Assembly (NCBI GenBank): GCA_937901865.1
Contig: CALDID010000029.1
Span: 1-29,298 of the forward strand
DNA: 29,298 nt
Reading direction: 5' to 3'
DNA from: an uncultured Treponema sp.
Lineage (GTDB): Bacteria; Spirochaetota; Spirochaetia; Treponematales; Treponemataceae
The notes beneath the pieces were generated by a model. The model was not told the origin of the DNA and did no database searches. It saw nothing but the letters and a program-made list of their open reading frames with translations. This document shows positions 8,201 to 17,600 of the stretch, piece by piece. Numbering within the stretch: the stretch's first letter is position 1; each line of letters starts with the position of its first letter. The translations under genes were made by a program, and so were the position numbers.

Positions 8201-11200
8201 GAAACAAGCGTACCTGTCTGTTCATCAAGCTGAGCTTGTAACTCATTTGTCTTTGACATAAGAGCGTCTTCTAGCAAAGAAATCTTATTTGAATACTCTT
8301 CATTGATATTCACCATTTTTCCGTCAAAATCATTTTTTACGCTTCCAATTTTGTCATCGATTGTGCGAGCAATATTCATCGTAGCCGAATTAAGCTGCTC
8401 ATTAAATGCAAAGGATTTCTCTTCAATAGCTTGCTTTAATCCTGTAAGTCTTTCGTCAATGACTGAAGTTTGATTCAATATCTCTTGCTCAACTTCATCT
8501 TTCTTTGCATTGATATTTTGCTCAAATGTAACAAGAGTATTTTCGATATTTGATTTTGCATTTATAATACGCTCATCAAGTTGCACAGCAAAGCCATTTG
8601 TTTTATCGTCGAACTGCGCTTGTAAACCGTTTATCGTATCTTGAAGTATGTGTACTTTTTCGTCCACAGCTCCCGTTTCGCTCTCGATTCCGACCTTTAC
8701 ATTCTCGATTTTTGCAAGCGCATTGCTTTCGATATCGTTTGTCTTCGCTTCGATGTTCGCAGAGAACGCTGAAATAGTGTCGTCAACTTGTTTCTGTACC
8801 GCCGCAATTTTCTCGTCAAGATTACCTGTGAAATTAACCGTCTGCTCATCAAACAGCGATTGCAATGAGTCGATTTTTCCCTGTAGCTCCGCACTCTTAT
8901 TTTCCAGAGATGTCGCTAAATCCGCAAATCTATTATTCGTTTCTGCAGAAATGCTATTCAGCTTCTCGTCCACAGCTCCCGTTTCGCTTTCGATTCCGAC
9001 CTTTACATTCTCGATTTTCGCAAGCGCATTGCTTTCGATATCGTTCGTCTTCGCCTCGATGTTCGCAGAGAACGCTGAAATAGTGTCGTCAACCTGTTTC
9101 TGTACTGCCGCAATTTTCTCGTCAAGATTACCTGTGAAATTAACCGTCTGCTCATCAAACAGCGATTGCAATGAGTCGATTTTTCCCTGTAGCTCCGCAC
9201 TCTTATTTTCCAGAGATGTCGCTAAATCCGCAAATCTATTATTCGTTTCTGCAGAAATGCTATTCAGCTTCTCGTCCACAGCTCCCGTTTCGCTTTCGAT
9301 TCCGACCTTTACATTCTCGATTTTCGCAAGCGCATTGCTTTCGATATCGTTCGTCTTCGCCTCGATGTTCGCAGAGAACGCTGAAATAGTGTCGTCAACC
9401 TGTTTCTGTACTGCCGCAATTTTCTCGTCGATAGAAGAAGAAATCAATATAAATCTAGAATCCATATCATCAGACTTAGACAACACACTTTGCTCTAAAT
9501 ACGACATCTTTTCATTGAATGAATCCGTTTTTGCGCTTATTGCATTTTCCATACCAGAAGTCTGTTCTTCTAGCACTTTTTGCAAAGCTGCTATTTTCGC
9601 GACTGTATTATCAGAAAGTGTCGCCGTTTCACTTTCAAACTGATTCTTTAAATCTGCAACCTTCGTTTCTATTTCTTGCGAAAATCCCGCAGTCTGTTCT
9701 TCCAATGCCTTTTTTACAGCGATAACTTTTGCAATCGTCGCTTCGGAAATATTTCCCGTTTCCTTTTCCACATCTTTCTCAAACGCATTGATTTTTTCAT
9801 CCATAGCAGTAAAGGCTGCATTTGACTTGTCGGTAAAATCATTTTGAAACTTTGAAATCGCTTCTTCTACATAGCTTCTCAGCGTCCCTACCTTATCATC
9901 AATAGAAGTTGCAACATCACTCGTTTGCTCATCAAGAGAATGTTGCAATTTGTCTATTTGGCTTGCCAATGCGTCAGGGAATCCATTTGTCTGCTCGTCT
10001 AACGTCTTTTGCAAAATATCTAACTTTGCGGTAACATTGTTTGATATATCAAAAGTCCGCTCTTCTAACTGAGCTTTTAAGCCACCAATCTTCGTTTCAA
10101 TATCACTAGAAATCGTACTTGATTGGTCATTTAGAGATTGCTGCAAAAGCCCAAACTTCACAGTAAGGTCAGCAGAAAGCGCATTAGAAGTATCTTCAAG
10201 AGCCTTATTCAAAGAATCAATCGTGCTAAACGTCTTTTCAGAAATTTCAGAAACATTCTCTTCCACTTTTTGCTTCAAATAAGACAATGTCGTCTGCGTT
10301 TTCGCTTCTATATCTGCAGTTCGCTCATTCACATTGTTTTCAAGAGAATCTATCTTTCCATTTAACTCAGAACCAGCAGTATTGAGTTTTTGCTCTATTG
10401 CATTGAAAACCGTTTCACTCTGTTTTTCGAGCTTTTCATCAAAAGAAATGGCCGTATCTTGTACTTTTTTTTCAAGGTTTTCTTTTATGCTGTCAAAATC
10501 TGCATTGAGTCTTTCCACGGTTTCAGTCAAAATGCTTGACATATTTCCTGTCTGCCCGTCGAGTGCATTTTGCAGCTGAGCAGTTCTTTCTGCAAGCTGC
10601 GTTTCAAGCGAAACCACACTCTGCTCTATGTTGCTAACCTTGCCACCAACAGAGTTTTCTAGAGCAGTTAACCTGTCATTGACCACATCAGCAGTCTTTG
10701 TAGCCTTCTCATCTGAAAACGCCACAATTTCTTCTAATCGCTCTGCAACGGAGTTCGTAACAGAAGAAATCTCTTGTGATGTTTTATCCTCTACCGCTTT
10801 TAGCCTTTCATCTGCATTAGATTCTACAGAAGAAATTTTATTATTCACAAATGATTCAATATCTGTTAGTTTTTGGAATGACTCATCATAAACCTTCTGA
10901 CTTTTGTCATTTATATTCGTTTCTAGCTCAGAAATCTTGTCATTTGCACTCAAAGACAGTTTTTCTACTCTCTCTTTCACTGTATTATCTATATCTTCTA
11001 ATTGTTTTTGTACAGAAATAGATAGATTTTGTACCGTTTCAGTCGAATTATTTGCTATATTATTTACTTTTTCATCAATATTTGCCGACAAAGAAGCAAA
11101 AGTATTATTAATATCGTTTGTAAGCTCTTCACTTTTTGCATTAAGAGCGTTTTCTATATGAGAAATCTTGTCGCCAACACGATTTTCTATTCCGCTTGAT

Positions 11201-12459
11201 TCGTTTGTCAGCTTATCATTTAACGAGTTAAGTTCATTGTCAATATTTTCTTTTATAGAGGCAATTCTTTGAGAAAATGAACTTTCTAAATTCCCTGTTG
11301 AATCAGAAACAGAAGATTGAATTTGAGAAACCTTGTCTGAGAACAAGTTTTCTACATAGCTTGATTTTTCTTGAATATCTTTCTTTAAGTTTTCGGTCAA
11401 AAGAGAAAAAGCATCTTTTCTCGACAATAAATCATTTTCAAAGCTAGCAAGTTGAAAATTAAGCTGGGAGCGCAAAGAATCATCTCGTTCTTCTGCTGCG
11501 CTTTCGATAGCGTTTGTTCGCTCTTCAAGCATATCTTTTAACTTTGTCGTTTCTTCAGAAAAAAGCGATTGCAGCTGAGAAACTGTTTGCGTAACACCTT
11601 CGCTAAAGTTCTTTGATTTCTCATTAAACTCGCTATTAACCATCTCAAACTTCTCTTGCATATTGCTGTCTAATGCTTTTGCTTGCTCTTCTAAGTGCGA
11701 AACATATTGAGCTGTTCTTTTTTCTGTCTTATCGATTAAAGACTGAAATGTTTGGTCTTCTAAATCTTTAGCCTTTTGAGTCGCATTATCATACGCCTTT
11801 CTAATATCTGCATTTATCTTTTCAAATAAGCTATTTGCATTATCTTGCGCTTCTTTGACCCCGCCTTCAAGCGATTTCACACTTTGTTGGCACTGATTCA
11901 AAAGCTCTTCCGCAATCGCTTTTAAATATTCGCTGTCTTTTTTTGCAAACTCCTCGTGAATCGAGCCAATTCTTTTATCTGTAGCATCAAGCGTTTTTTT
12001 CTGTGAATCAAGACGAGCATTAAATTTATCGATAATACTTGATTCCACTTCTATTTTCTTTAAATTTTCATCAACAGCCCGTGAATAATCCATAAGGTTT
12101 GACACTTGGATTTGATAGTTCTCAGCCTGCTTCTTGTATTCTTCAGTAAGACGCTTTAGCTCTTGTATTGAAGCGTGATATTGCTCTAAATCGCGTCCCG
12201 CTTCAAGAAAGTCGTTATATTGTTTTTCTAATCGCTTAATCGTAGCTATCGCTTGAGCCTGTTTTGTGTCCAAATCTGCACTTGAAGCGTGAATAAGCTG
12301 GTTCTGTTCTGAAAAGTAAGTATCAAAGTCAGACAGTTTTTGATTTGCATACCTTTTCACTTTGTCCATAGAATTTTTATCTTTATCGGACATTTTAAAT
12401 ACAAGACAGACAACTGCTGATATAACAACAGATAGCAATATAACAACAATATCAGTCAA
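5224..12459 (-). CDS. Giant membrane-anchored coiled-coil protein (spirochaete 'SpiroCoCo'-type), 2411 aa
   Basis: Residues about 3-22 form a single hydrophobic segment (IVVILLSVVISAVVCLVF), followed by basic residues, predicting an N-terminal inner-membrane anchor with a cytoplasmic body. Nearly all of residues 35-2330 is Glu/Lys/Ser/Asn-rich, almost free of Pro and Gly breaks, and strongly coiled-coil. A stretch around 794-862 repeats every 22 residues (forms of LQ-x-x-LDEQT), i.e. paired hendecads. A 102-residue tandem repeat lies at about 1011-1266. The final 50 residues (TPQLRMKVRELKRMGWKDDE then IAVSLKRSVGEVQLILQML) look like a small helix-turn-helix module seen at the ends of other bacterial membrane-anchored coiled-coil proteins. 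The start is TTG at 12459, supported by GAGGGG eight bases upstream. Very large coiled-coil proteins of this plan are typical of spirochaetes; a scaffolding or cell-shape role is only inference. Confidence 0.85.
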   Translation of the reverse strand: MTDIVVILLSVVISAVVCLVFKMSDKDKNSMDKVKRYANQKLSDFDTYFSEQNQLIHASSADLDTKQAQAIATIKRLEKQYNDFLEAGRDLEQYHASIQELKRLTEEYKKQAENYQIQVSNLMDYSRAVDENLKKIEVESSIIDKFNARLDSQKKTLDATDKRIGSIHEEFAKKDSEYLKAIAEELLNQCQQSVKSLEGGVKEAQDNANSLFEKINADIRKAYDNATQKAKDLEDQTFQSLIDKTEKRTAQYVSHLEEQAKALDSNMQEKFEMVNSEFNEKSKNFSEGVTQTVSQLQSLFSEETTKLKDMLEERTNAIESAAEERDDSLRSQLNFQLASFENDLLSRKDAFSLLTENLKKDIQEKSSYVENLFSDKVSQIQSSVSDSTGNLESSFSQRIASIKENIDNELNSLNDKLTNESSGIENRVGDKISHIENALNAKSEELTNDINNTFASLSANIDEKVNNIANNSTETVQNLSISVQKQLEDIDNTVKERVEKLSLSANDKISELETNINDKSQKVYDESFQKLTDIESFVNNKISSVESNADERLKAVEDKTSQEISSVTNSVAERLEEIVAFSDEKATKTADVVNDRLTALENSVGGKVSNIEQSVVSLETQLAERTAQLQNALDGQTGNMSSILTETVERLNADFDSIKENLEKKVQDTAISFDEKLEKQSETVFNAIEQKLNTAGSELNGKIDSLENNVNERTADIEAKTQTTLSYLKQKVEENVSEISEKTFSTIDSLNKALEDTSNALSADLTVKFGLLQQSLNDQSSTISSDIETKIGGLKAQLEERTFDISNNVTAKLDILQKTLDEQTNGFPDALASQIDKLQHSLDEQTSDVATSIDDKVGTLRSYVEEAISKFQNDFTDKSNAAFTAMDEKINAFEKDVEKETGNISEATIAKVIAVKKALEEQTAGFSQEIETKVADLKNQFESETATLSDNTVAKIAALQKVLEEQTSGMENAISAKTDSFNEKMSYLEQSVLSKSDDMDSRFILISSSIDEKIAAVQKQVDDTISAFSANIEAKTNDIESNALAKIENVKVGIESETGAVDEKLNSISAETNNRFADLATSLENKSAELQGKIDSLQSLFDEQTVNFTGNLDEKIAAVQKQVDDTISAFSANIEAKTNDIESNALAKIENVKVGIESETGAVDEKLNSISAETNNRFADLATSLENKSAELQGKIDSLQSLFDEQTVNFTGNLDEKIAAVQKQVDDTISAFSANIEAKTNDIESNALAKIENVKVGIESETGAVDEKVHILQDTINGLQAQFDDKTNGFAVQLDERIINAKSNIENTLVTFEQNINAKKDEVEQEILNQTSVIDERLTGLKQAIEEKSFAFNEQLNSATMNIARTIDDKIGSVKNDFDGKMVNINEEYSNKISLLEDALMSKTNELQAQLDEQTGTLVSDTVKKVEDAAQAAAERNEKFLSETDAKTVELINEAKERIEELQSMIESRTRDVEESAHNEISRFSDSMAQQLGGLRGALESSTENFKEELKSGIENLETELNATLSVSKENLDRLAAETNVNSGDIARLTQELDSQAQKIKERYDALFDEAISNANIKEENAYAEYKKLSIANLETFKTEIESRVEDLQSTVENVVSELQNKTNEATAAAEAAVARMNEETANAKNISDETYSRIAYDAENAKRQLEDYGVMLNDKINEFDKTLSESMQKISQSYENKQTEFLDGIDRQISEYKENIVLRFESLDSVQSDIDNFNETLAESMDKVKQNTIETFNAFTSAQSQKQYEFESNIAEKTNAISNRIASLEQTLEGLKAEALDNVNGQLKELEKQFSDSLLSREADIDTSLVQWKNNFDEKLELFTQEYENARQELEAKYEKSLEERIADLQHKNDEAFESIKESTAEAKRLLDSQIENIDGNFKVFMERYEEKINDTVDKVANEAEAKISSKFLTFEEKIEARQKDDEESVNGVIAKLDEWKQGIEAQFEEAKNTFNEHLDAFNSKSLSQLENMRDDFSRDMGDSIAKIEEKHAELSTSLSDLDERVNDAVRSYESQSVSILDRMQQLYQNMLTDVGDRISTENTSIEEKIEEMRREMQSVSNESTSFRDSIMTKLQSDTSALEERLTAINSAFANFENETHVFDKADELKNQLSNQIAELETQIENAISYKDLLDRLQEQLSDLNKMDDATSEKLASFQAGKDRIEAMEKDFKTLVDLSNTMDKKIEEIQTTSDEFQNIQVQVRNFQDTLEEVSNQYSRLEKKNDVLERVMKDIDSSFDNLKAIEERLTQVQSISDTLPNEIVGIQEQISEIKASDQKINTVVEKLTSLQTMLDETDKRIEVVKSGAEGIGETEAKLSKLSSDVSNKLRLLEELVRADIDKNPTPHKDGITPQLRMKVRELKRMGWKDDEIAVSLKRSVGEVQLILQMLPEREI
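8661..9429 (-). repeat. 306-bp tandem repeat, 2.5 copies, inside the coiled-coil gene
   Basis: The sequence recurs with a period of exactly 306 bp (anchors at 8661, 8967 and 9273), encoding an identical 102-residue block. Call the halves A (157 bp) and B (149 bp). Positions 8661-8817 (A'), 8818-8966 (B), 8967-9123 (A), 9124-9272 (B) and 9273-9429 (A). By eye the two B halves are identical and the last two A halves are identical, while A' differs at about six sites, all silent. This pattern suggests an older A'-B-A state followed by a very recent exact duplication of one 306-bp unit. Confidence 0.93.
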
Positions 12460-12489
12460 TTTTGACCCCTCAACCCTTTTTAGTATTCT

Positions 12490-13161
12490 TTACGATAAAA
12501 TAAGCTCTTTTAGCTCTGCATAGCTTGAAAAAGAAATGTCAGCTTCTTTTAGAGGCTTTTTCAAAAACGCTCTCCACCACGGCAATTTATACGCAGCATA
12601 CATACCAGCGTTCTTTGCGCCGAATATATCGCTTCTAATGCTATTGCCCACATAAAGAATCTCGTTTAAAGGTACATCTAGCGTCATAGAAACAACACCA
12701 AAAGGATATTTAGACGGCTTTAAAGCTCCTATTTTCTCCGAGCCTAAAACGACATCGCAATAATCTATTACACCCCAAATATTTCCTTTCTGCTCTGGTG
12801 GCAAATCAGACAAAATACCTATCTTTAAGCCCGATTCTTTTAGAGCCTTAAATGTTTCAAGAACATTTTTATACGGCTTTACCTTTTTGAAATAAGAACG
12901 CAATCCCTTATACACCAAAACATCTATTAAAGCCTTTGCTCTGCGAACAGAAATATGCATAGAAGAAGCAAGCAATCTGCCTTGATATTCAAAAAAGTCT
13001 GCCAACGGAGCTGTTCTGTGCATAATCTTTCTTACCTTGCTGTAATGCCAAAAAAACTTTAAGTTACGCAAAATGTGAGGTGCAACCCGAAAGAAAAACG
13101 GGAAATCAGGATAGAGAGTGCCATCTATATCAAAAACTACAGCCTTAATTTTATCTTTCAT
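12490..13161 (-). CDS. HAD-superfamily hydrolase (phosphatase-like)
   Basis: The 223-residue protein has the four HAD motifs in order. Motif I is VFDIDGTLYP with nucleophile Asp11 and Asp13; motif II is GILSDL with Ser118; motif III is a Lys in LKPSKYPF (148 or 151). Motif IV is VGNSIRSDIFGAKNAG, where the usual first Asp is Asn173 but Asp178 remains. A helical cap lies between motifs I and II (about 20-100). Cap type and length resemble phosphoglycolate phosphatase / 5'-nucleotidase-like members, but the substrate cannot be assigned. The gene ends about 30 bp before the coiled-coil gene starts on the same strand, so the two are likely co-transcribed. Its promoter at 13171-13200 leaves almost no leader. 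Confidence 0.88.
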   Translation of the reverse strand: MKDKIKAVVFDIDGTLYPDFPFFFRVAPHILRNLKFFWHYSKVRKIMHRTAPLADFFEYQGRLLASSMHISVRRAKALIDVLVYKGLRSYFKKVKPYKNVLETFKALKESGLKIGILSDLPPEQKGNIWGVIDYCDVVLGSEKIGALKPSKYPFGVVSMTLDVPLNEILYVGNSIRSDIFGAKNAGMYAAYKLPWWRAFLKKPLKEADISFSSYAELKELILS

Positions 13162-13170
13162 ATATCGCTC

Positions 13171-13200
13171 ATTATACTCTAAATACTTCTAGGCTGTCCA
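13171..13200 (-). promoter_or_regulatory. Promoter for the HAD hydrolase / coiled-coil operon, almost leaderless
   Basis: On the minus strand TGGACA (13200-13195), one mismatch from the -35 consensus, is followed after 18 bp by a perfect TATAAT (13176-13171). Only nine bases separate the -10 from the ATG at 13161, so the predicted transcript begins about two to four bases before the start codon. No usable ribosome-binding site fits in that leader. The -35 abuts the stop codon of the upstream exported-protein gene. Confidence 0.6.
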
Positions 13201-14607
13201 TTACTGCGCTTTTGAAGGAGCAGAAAGAGGGAAAAATCTATCGGAAGATTGCAAGCGTGCAAGATTCACAAAAGAACCTTCATACTTTTCAATAAACTTA
13301 TCAAGAGCTATCTCTTTTCCGTTTTCAAACACTGCACAATGAAAATGCCCGTCATCGCTAAAATATGGAAAAAGAGCTGCACAGTTGTTAAAAATGCCCA
13401 CTTCAGGATACGAATCATCATTTTTTTCAGAAGCTACAGCCTCCCTTACAGACACAAGATAGCTATGGTCACTTTCTGTTATCGCAAGCACATACAAAAG
13501 AGCTTTTAGCACTCCTATTCTGTATCCGCTGTTTTTGATATACGACACAGCATTTGCTGTTACCTCGCCATTATTCAATCTGCCTGAATTAAACGGAGAA
13601 ATTGCAACATCTACGCCAGAATTGCTGTAATCATAGTCAACATCTCTCTGTATAGACAAAAGCGACACAGCAAGATTTCTTGTCCAATCAAGCGTAAAGG
13701 TCATATTATATTCTTGAGAAAATACGTCTGCATGTCCTGCAGTTGGAAGAGAAACTGTCTTTTTATACAACGGCTTTAAATACGTGTATCCGCCAACATT
13801 TGCAGAAACAAGCCCATCAACAATCCATTTCAAAAAACCTGCTGAAGAAAGTTGCAACTTATTCGGATTCTCTCCTTCTTTGAGTTCTCTCTTTGTGTTC
13901 GACAATACATAAACGCTTTCTCCCTTTTCGTTATATGCACCATCTTCTACGCTTTCAATAGAATCAAGATTTTCTCTAATAACAGCTATCATCTGCAAAT
14001 TAGAATGATACATTCCTGGCTGTGAAGAGGCTAAATACCACGGAAGAGAACTCTTCGTCAATTTTCTGAGGTCTGCAAACGACATACTATAAAGCGTTTC
14101 AAACGTAATCCCCAACGGAACTCCTTTTGCAGCATACATATCAAACATCACAAAATCAGCATTTGTCTTCTTACCAACAGCATTAAACTCTACAAATATT
14201 TCGCTGTTAGACATAAAATAATATCGTATGCGCTTCGGCTTTCCGTTTTTGAGATTGCGATATAAAATCCAGCTTCCTGGCGCAGTTTCTGGATAAATAG
14301 AACTTTCTACGGTTGTATTTTTCTCGCTTCCTGTATATACATCAATAAGCACATTCTGTTCAGGAGAAACAATTATAGCTATTTCGCCGTTTTGCTCTTC
14401 TTTTCTCACTTGATAGTTTGTGCCTATCTTGCTTTGAAAAATCTCGCTACCATAAGTGCGAACAGTACTTAAAGGAGCGGTGAACCACCTTTCGCGCAGA
14501 GCCTTTCTCACCTCTGAGGAATCAGGAATTCCCCACGGGTCGTAATCAGCCCATGCAAAAGAACAAATACACAGAAGTAAAACAATCAGTCCTTTGAGTT
14601 TATTCAT
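13201..14607 (-). CDS. Exported protein of unknown function (468 aa)
   Basis: I do not recognise this family. The N-terminus MNKLKGLIVLLLCICSFAWA is a typical Sec signal peptide, with cleavage likely after AWA (residue 20) before DYDPWG. No lipobox Cys is placed at the cleavage site, so it is probably periplasmic or surface-exposed and soluble. The mature part is mixed alpha/beta, rich in Tyr, Ser and Asn, with no clear catalytic motif. A segment near residues 300-330, HADVFSQEYNMTFTLDWTRN, is conspicuous. An AGGAGAGGA ribosome-binding region sits upstream of the ATG. It lies between the activase and the HAD/coiled-coil genes, all on the minus strand, but each appears to have its own leader. 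It may be a treponeme-specific exported protein. Confidence 0.8.
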   Translation of the reverse strand: MNKLKGLIVLLLCICSFAWADYDPWGIPDSSEVRKALRERWFTAPLSTVRTYGSEIFQSKIGTNYQVRKEEQNGEIAIIVSPEQNVLIDVYTGSEKNTTVESSIYPETAPGSWILYRNLKNGKPKRIRYYFMSNSEIFVEFNAVGKKTNADFVMFDMYAAKGVPLGITFETLYSMSFADLRKLTKSSLPWYLASSQPGMYHSNLQMIAVIRENLDSIESVEDGAYNEKGESVYVLSNTKRELKEGENPNKLQLSSAGFLKWIVDGLVSANVGGYTYLKPLYKKTVSLPTAGHADVFSQEYNMTFTLDWTRNLAVSLLSIQRDVDYDYSNSGVDVAISPFNSGRLNNGEVTANAVSYIKNSGYRIGVLKALLYVLAITESDHSYLVSVREAVASEKNDDSYPEVGIFNNCAALFPYFSDDGHFHCAVFENGKEIALDKFIEKYEGSFVNLARLQSSDRFFPLSAPSKAQ

Positions 14608-14684
14608 TTTCTATTCCTCTCCTATATTAAGCCTGTTCAATAAGCCTCATTTTGACAAAGGTTCATTCACCCCTGCTATAATCA

Positions 14685-17600
14685 TTATTTGCCGAAAACA
14701 TCTGCTGTTACTGCAGGAACGACAGAATTATCCGCAGGGTCAGTATCTACAAAAGCACTAGCTCCCTCTGCAAGCTGAATCTCTGCCTCAACTTCCCCGT
14801 TTGCCGTCCAAATCTTACCGTTTTCAAGCTCATCAGGGTGCGAGCCTACAGGCGCATTGCTCAAAAGCAATTTCAAGCGGTTAAGCTGATTGACTTCAGA
14901 AGAACCTGGATCATAATCGATTGCGCTTATATTTGTTCCTGGATATCGGCGACGAAGTTCTTTTATCATACCCTTTCCTGTAACGTGATTCGGCAGACAA
15001 GCAAACGGCTGTACACAAGCAATGCTCGGCACACCCTCTTTTATAAGCTCTACCATCTCCGCAGTTAAGAACCAACCTTCACCCGTGATGTTTCCAAGCT
15101 GCACAATATCATCAACACCAGCCATAAGCTCATAAATTGATGACGGAGGGTCAAATCTGCGACTCTTTTTAAGCACTTTTTTCATATATTTGCGATACAA
15201 ATCCAATGCCCACACCAAAAACCGTGCATTTCGCTCTGTCTTTTCAGGGAATGCAAGCTGTTCGTGTCTGAAGATACCTGTACTGAACGAATAGAACAAG
15301 AAATCTGTTAAATCAGGCATAACACATTCTGCGCCCTCTTTTTCGATTGTGTCTACAATCTGGTTGTTTGCAGTCGGGTGGAATTTTACGAGGATTTCGC
15401 CAACAACGCCAACTCTCGGCTTTTTAATCGGCAAAAGCGGCAGATTATCAAAATCTTTGACAATCGCCTTTAACAGTCTGTGATACTTAAAAATAGACAT
15501 CGATTTAAGCATCTTTTGTGCTTTTGAATTCCACTTCTCATACATCTCGTTTGCACTGCCTGCAACTGCTTCATACGGGCGCACACGATACAAACAGCGC
15601 ATTAACACATCGCCAATGATAATAGCCATCAATGCACGATGAACAAGCGGGAATGTAATCTTAAATCCTGGGTTTTTCTCGAATCCCTGAACACTCAAAG
15701 AGATAACAGGAATATGACCCCAACCTGCATCATTTAATGCACGGCGAATAAAGCCGATATAGTTCGTTGCTCTACAGCCACCGCCCGTCTGCGTGATGAG
15801 TAAGCTCACATGGTCAAGGTCATATTTGCCACTTTCCAAAGCCGAAATCATCTGCCCCGTAACAAGAATAGACGGATAACAAGCATCGTTATTCACAAAC
15901 TTCAAACCTGTTTCTACAGCTTTCGGGTCTACTGCGTCAAGAATTACAAAATTATAGCCACTATAGCGGAACGCCTGCTGCAAAAGCCTAAAGTGAATCG
16001 GGCTCATTTGAGGACCTATAATCGTATGAGAATAGCGCATTTCTTTCGTAAATACTTGCCTCTTATATGCAGCAGATACAGGTTGCAAAGCAGTTTTGCG
16101 ATGTCGCTCTCTCTCTTTAACAGCGGCAATAAGACTACGGATACGGATACGAACAGCACCAAGATTGCTTCCCTCGTCAATTTTGATGAGCGTATACATT
16201 CTGTTTTTTGCTCTCATTATCTCATCAACTTGGTCAGCTGTTACTGCGTCAAGACCACAACCGAAGCTCGTTAATTGCACAAGCTCCAAGTTCGGCATTT
16301 CGCTCACAAAGCTACCTGCACGATATAAGCGGTTATGATATGTCCATTGGTCTATAATGCGAAGCGGGCGTTCTACTTTGCCCAAATGAGCCACAGAATC
16401 TTCAGTAAAGACCGCAATGCCAAGCCCGTGTATCATCTCTGGAATACCATGATTGATTTCAGGGTCTAAGTGATACGGGCGACCAGCAAGAACAATACCC
16501 GTAGAGCCAGAGCGAATAATTTGCTCAAGCGCATTTTCTCCCATCTGCTTCACTTCATCGCGAAACTTTTCCTGTTCGTCCCACGCGGCATCTACTGCGG
16601 CGGCAATTTTCTCTTTTGACAGCTTAAACTTTTCGCCAAGTTCTTCAAACAATCGCTCTGCTAATCTCGCTTTATCATAAATCGGCAAGAACGGATTCAT
16701 AAACGTAATGCTTTTATCTTGTCGAAGCTCGTCAATATTGTTTCTCAAAACTTCAGGATAGCTTGTAACAATCGGGCAGTTATAATGATTGCCTGCACCT
16801 GCGTCTTCTTTCTGTTCATACGGCGCACACGGATAGAAAATAAACTTTACGCCTTGCTTCAAAAGCGATTCAACGTGTCCATGACTGATTTTGCCTGGAT
16901 AACAGACGCTTTCTGACGGAATTGTTTCAAGTCCTTTTTCGTAAACACTATGATTAGAACGCGGAGAAAGGCGCACACGGAAACCAAGCTTTGTGAAAAA
17001 AGTGAACCACAAAGGATAATTTTCGTACATATTAAGTACGCGAGGAATACCTACATCACCCATTGTCGCTTCTTCAGGTCTTAGCGGCACATAATGCGTG
17101 AAAAGCCTCTTATATTTCCAATCAAACAAGTTCGGCACAACTTCGCCAGAACCTGCCCTCGTATTTTTCTTGTTGCTTGCGTCTACTACCGTGCCTTCGA
17201 TTTCCGCGCCTCTTTCGCAGCGGTTACCAGTAACAAAGCGGCGAACTGCTCTATTCTCATCTTCCTCTTTCCCAGTCGTAAACGTGTTTATCGTAAGAAG
17301 ACAATTATTCGCACACTTGCCGCAACGTCGCAATTCAAGGTCAACGTGAAAGTTTTCCAGCTGTTCAAGCGTGGCAATGCCTGAATGTATTTCGTGCGGC
17401 ACCCACTCCTTTTCTTCGCCAGGCTGCGGACGGTTCAAATCTTCCCATTGGTCTTGCGCAATCAAAGCCGCCCCGTACGCTCCCATCAAGCCAGCAACAT
17501 CAGGACGATACACACTCACGCCTGCGATTTTCTCAAATGCTCTTAATACAGAGTCATTATAGAATGTACCGCCTTGCACAACAACTTTCTTTCCGATTTC

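Noticed and set aside
8648..9643. Plus-strand 331-codon ORF with perfect internal repeats
   Set aside because: Its repeats are simply the complement of the 306-bp repeat in the coiled-coil gene; Ser/Phe-rich composition is what the antisense of Glu/Lys-rich coiled-coil codons gives.
14652..14682. Plus-strand promoter TTGACA ... TATAAT
   Set aside because: Both hexamers are perfect, but the 19-bp spacing is too long for a typical sigma-70 promoter and it would drive only antisense RNA into the activase gene; it could be a real antisense promoter but I cannot support it.
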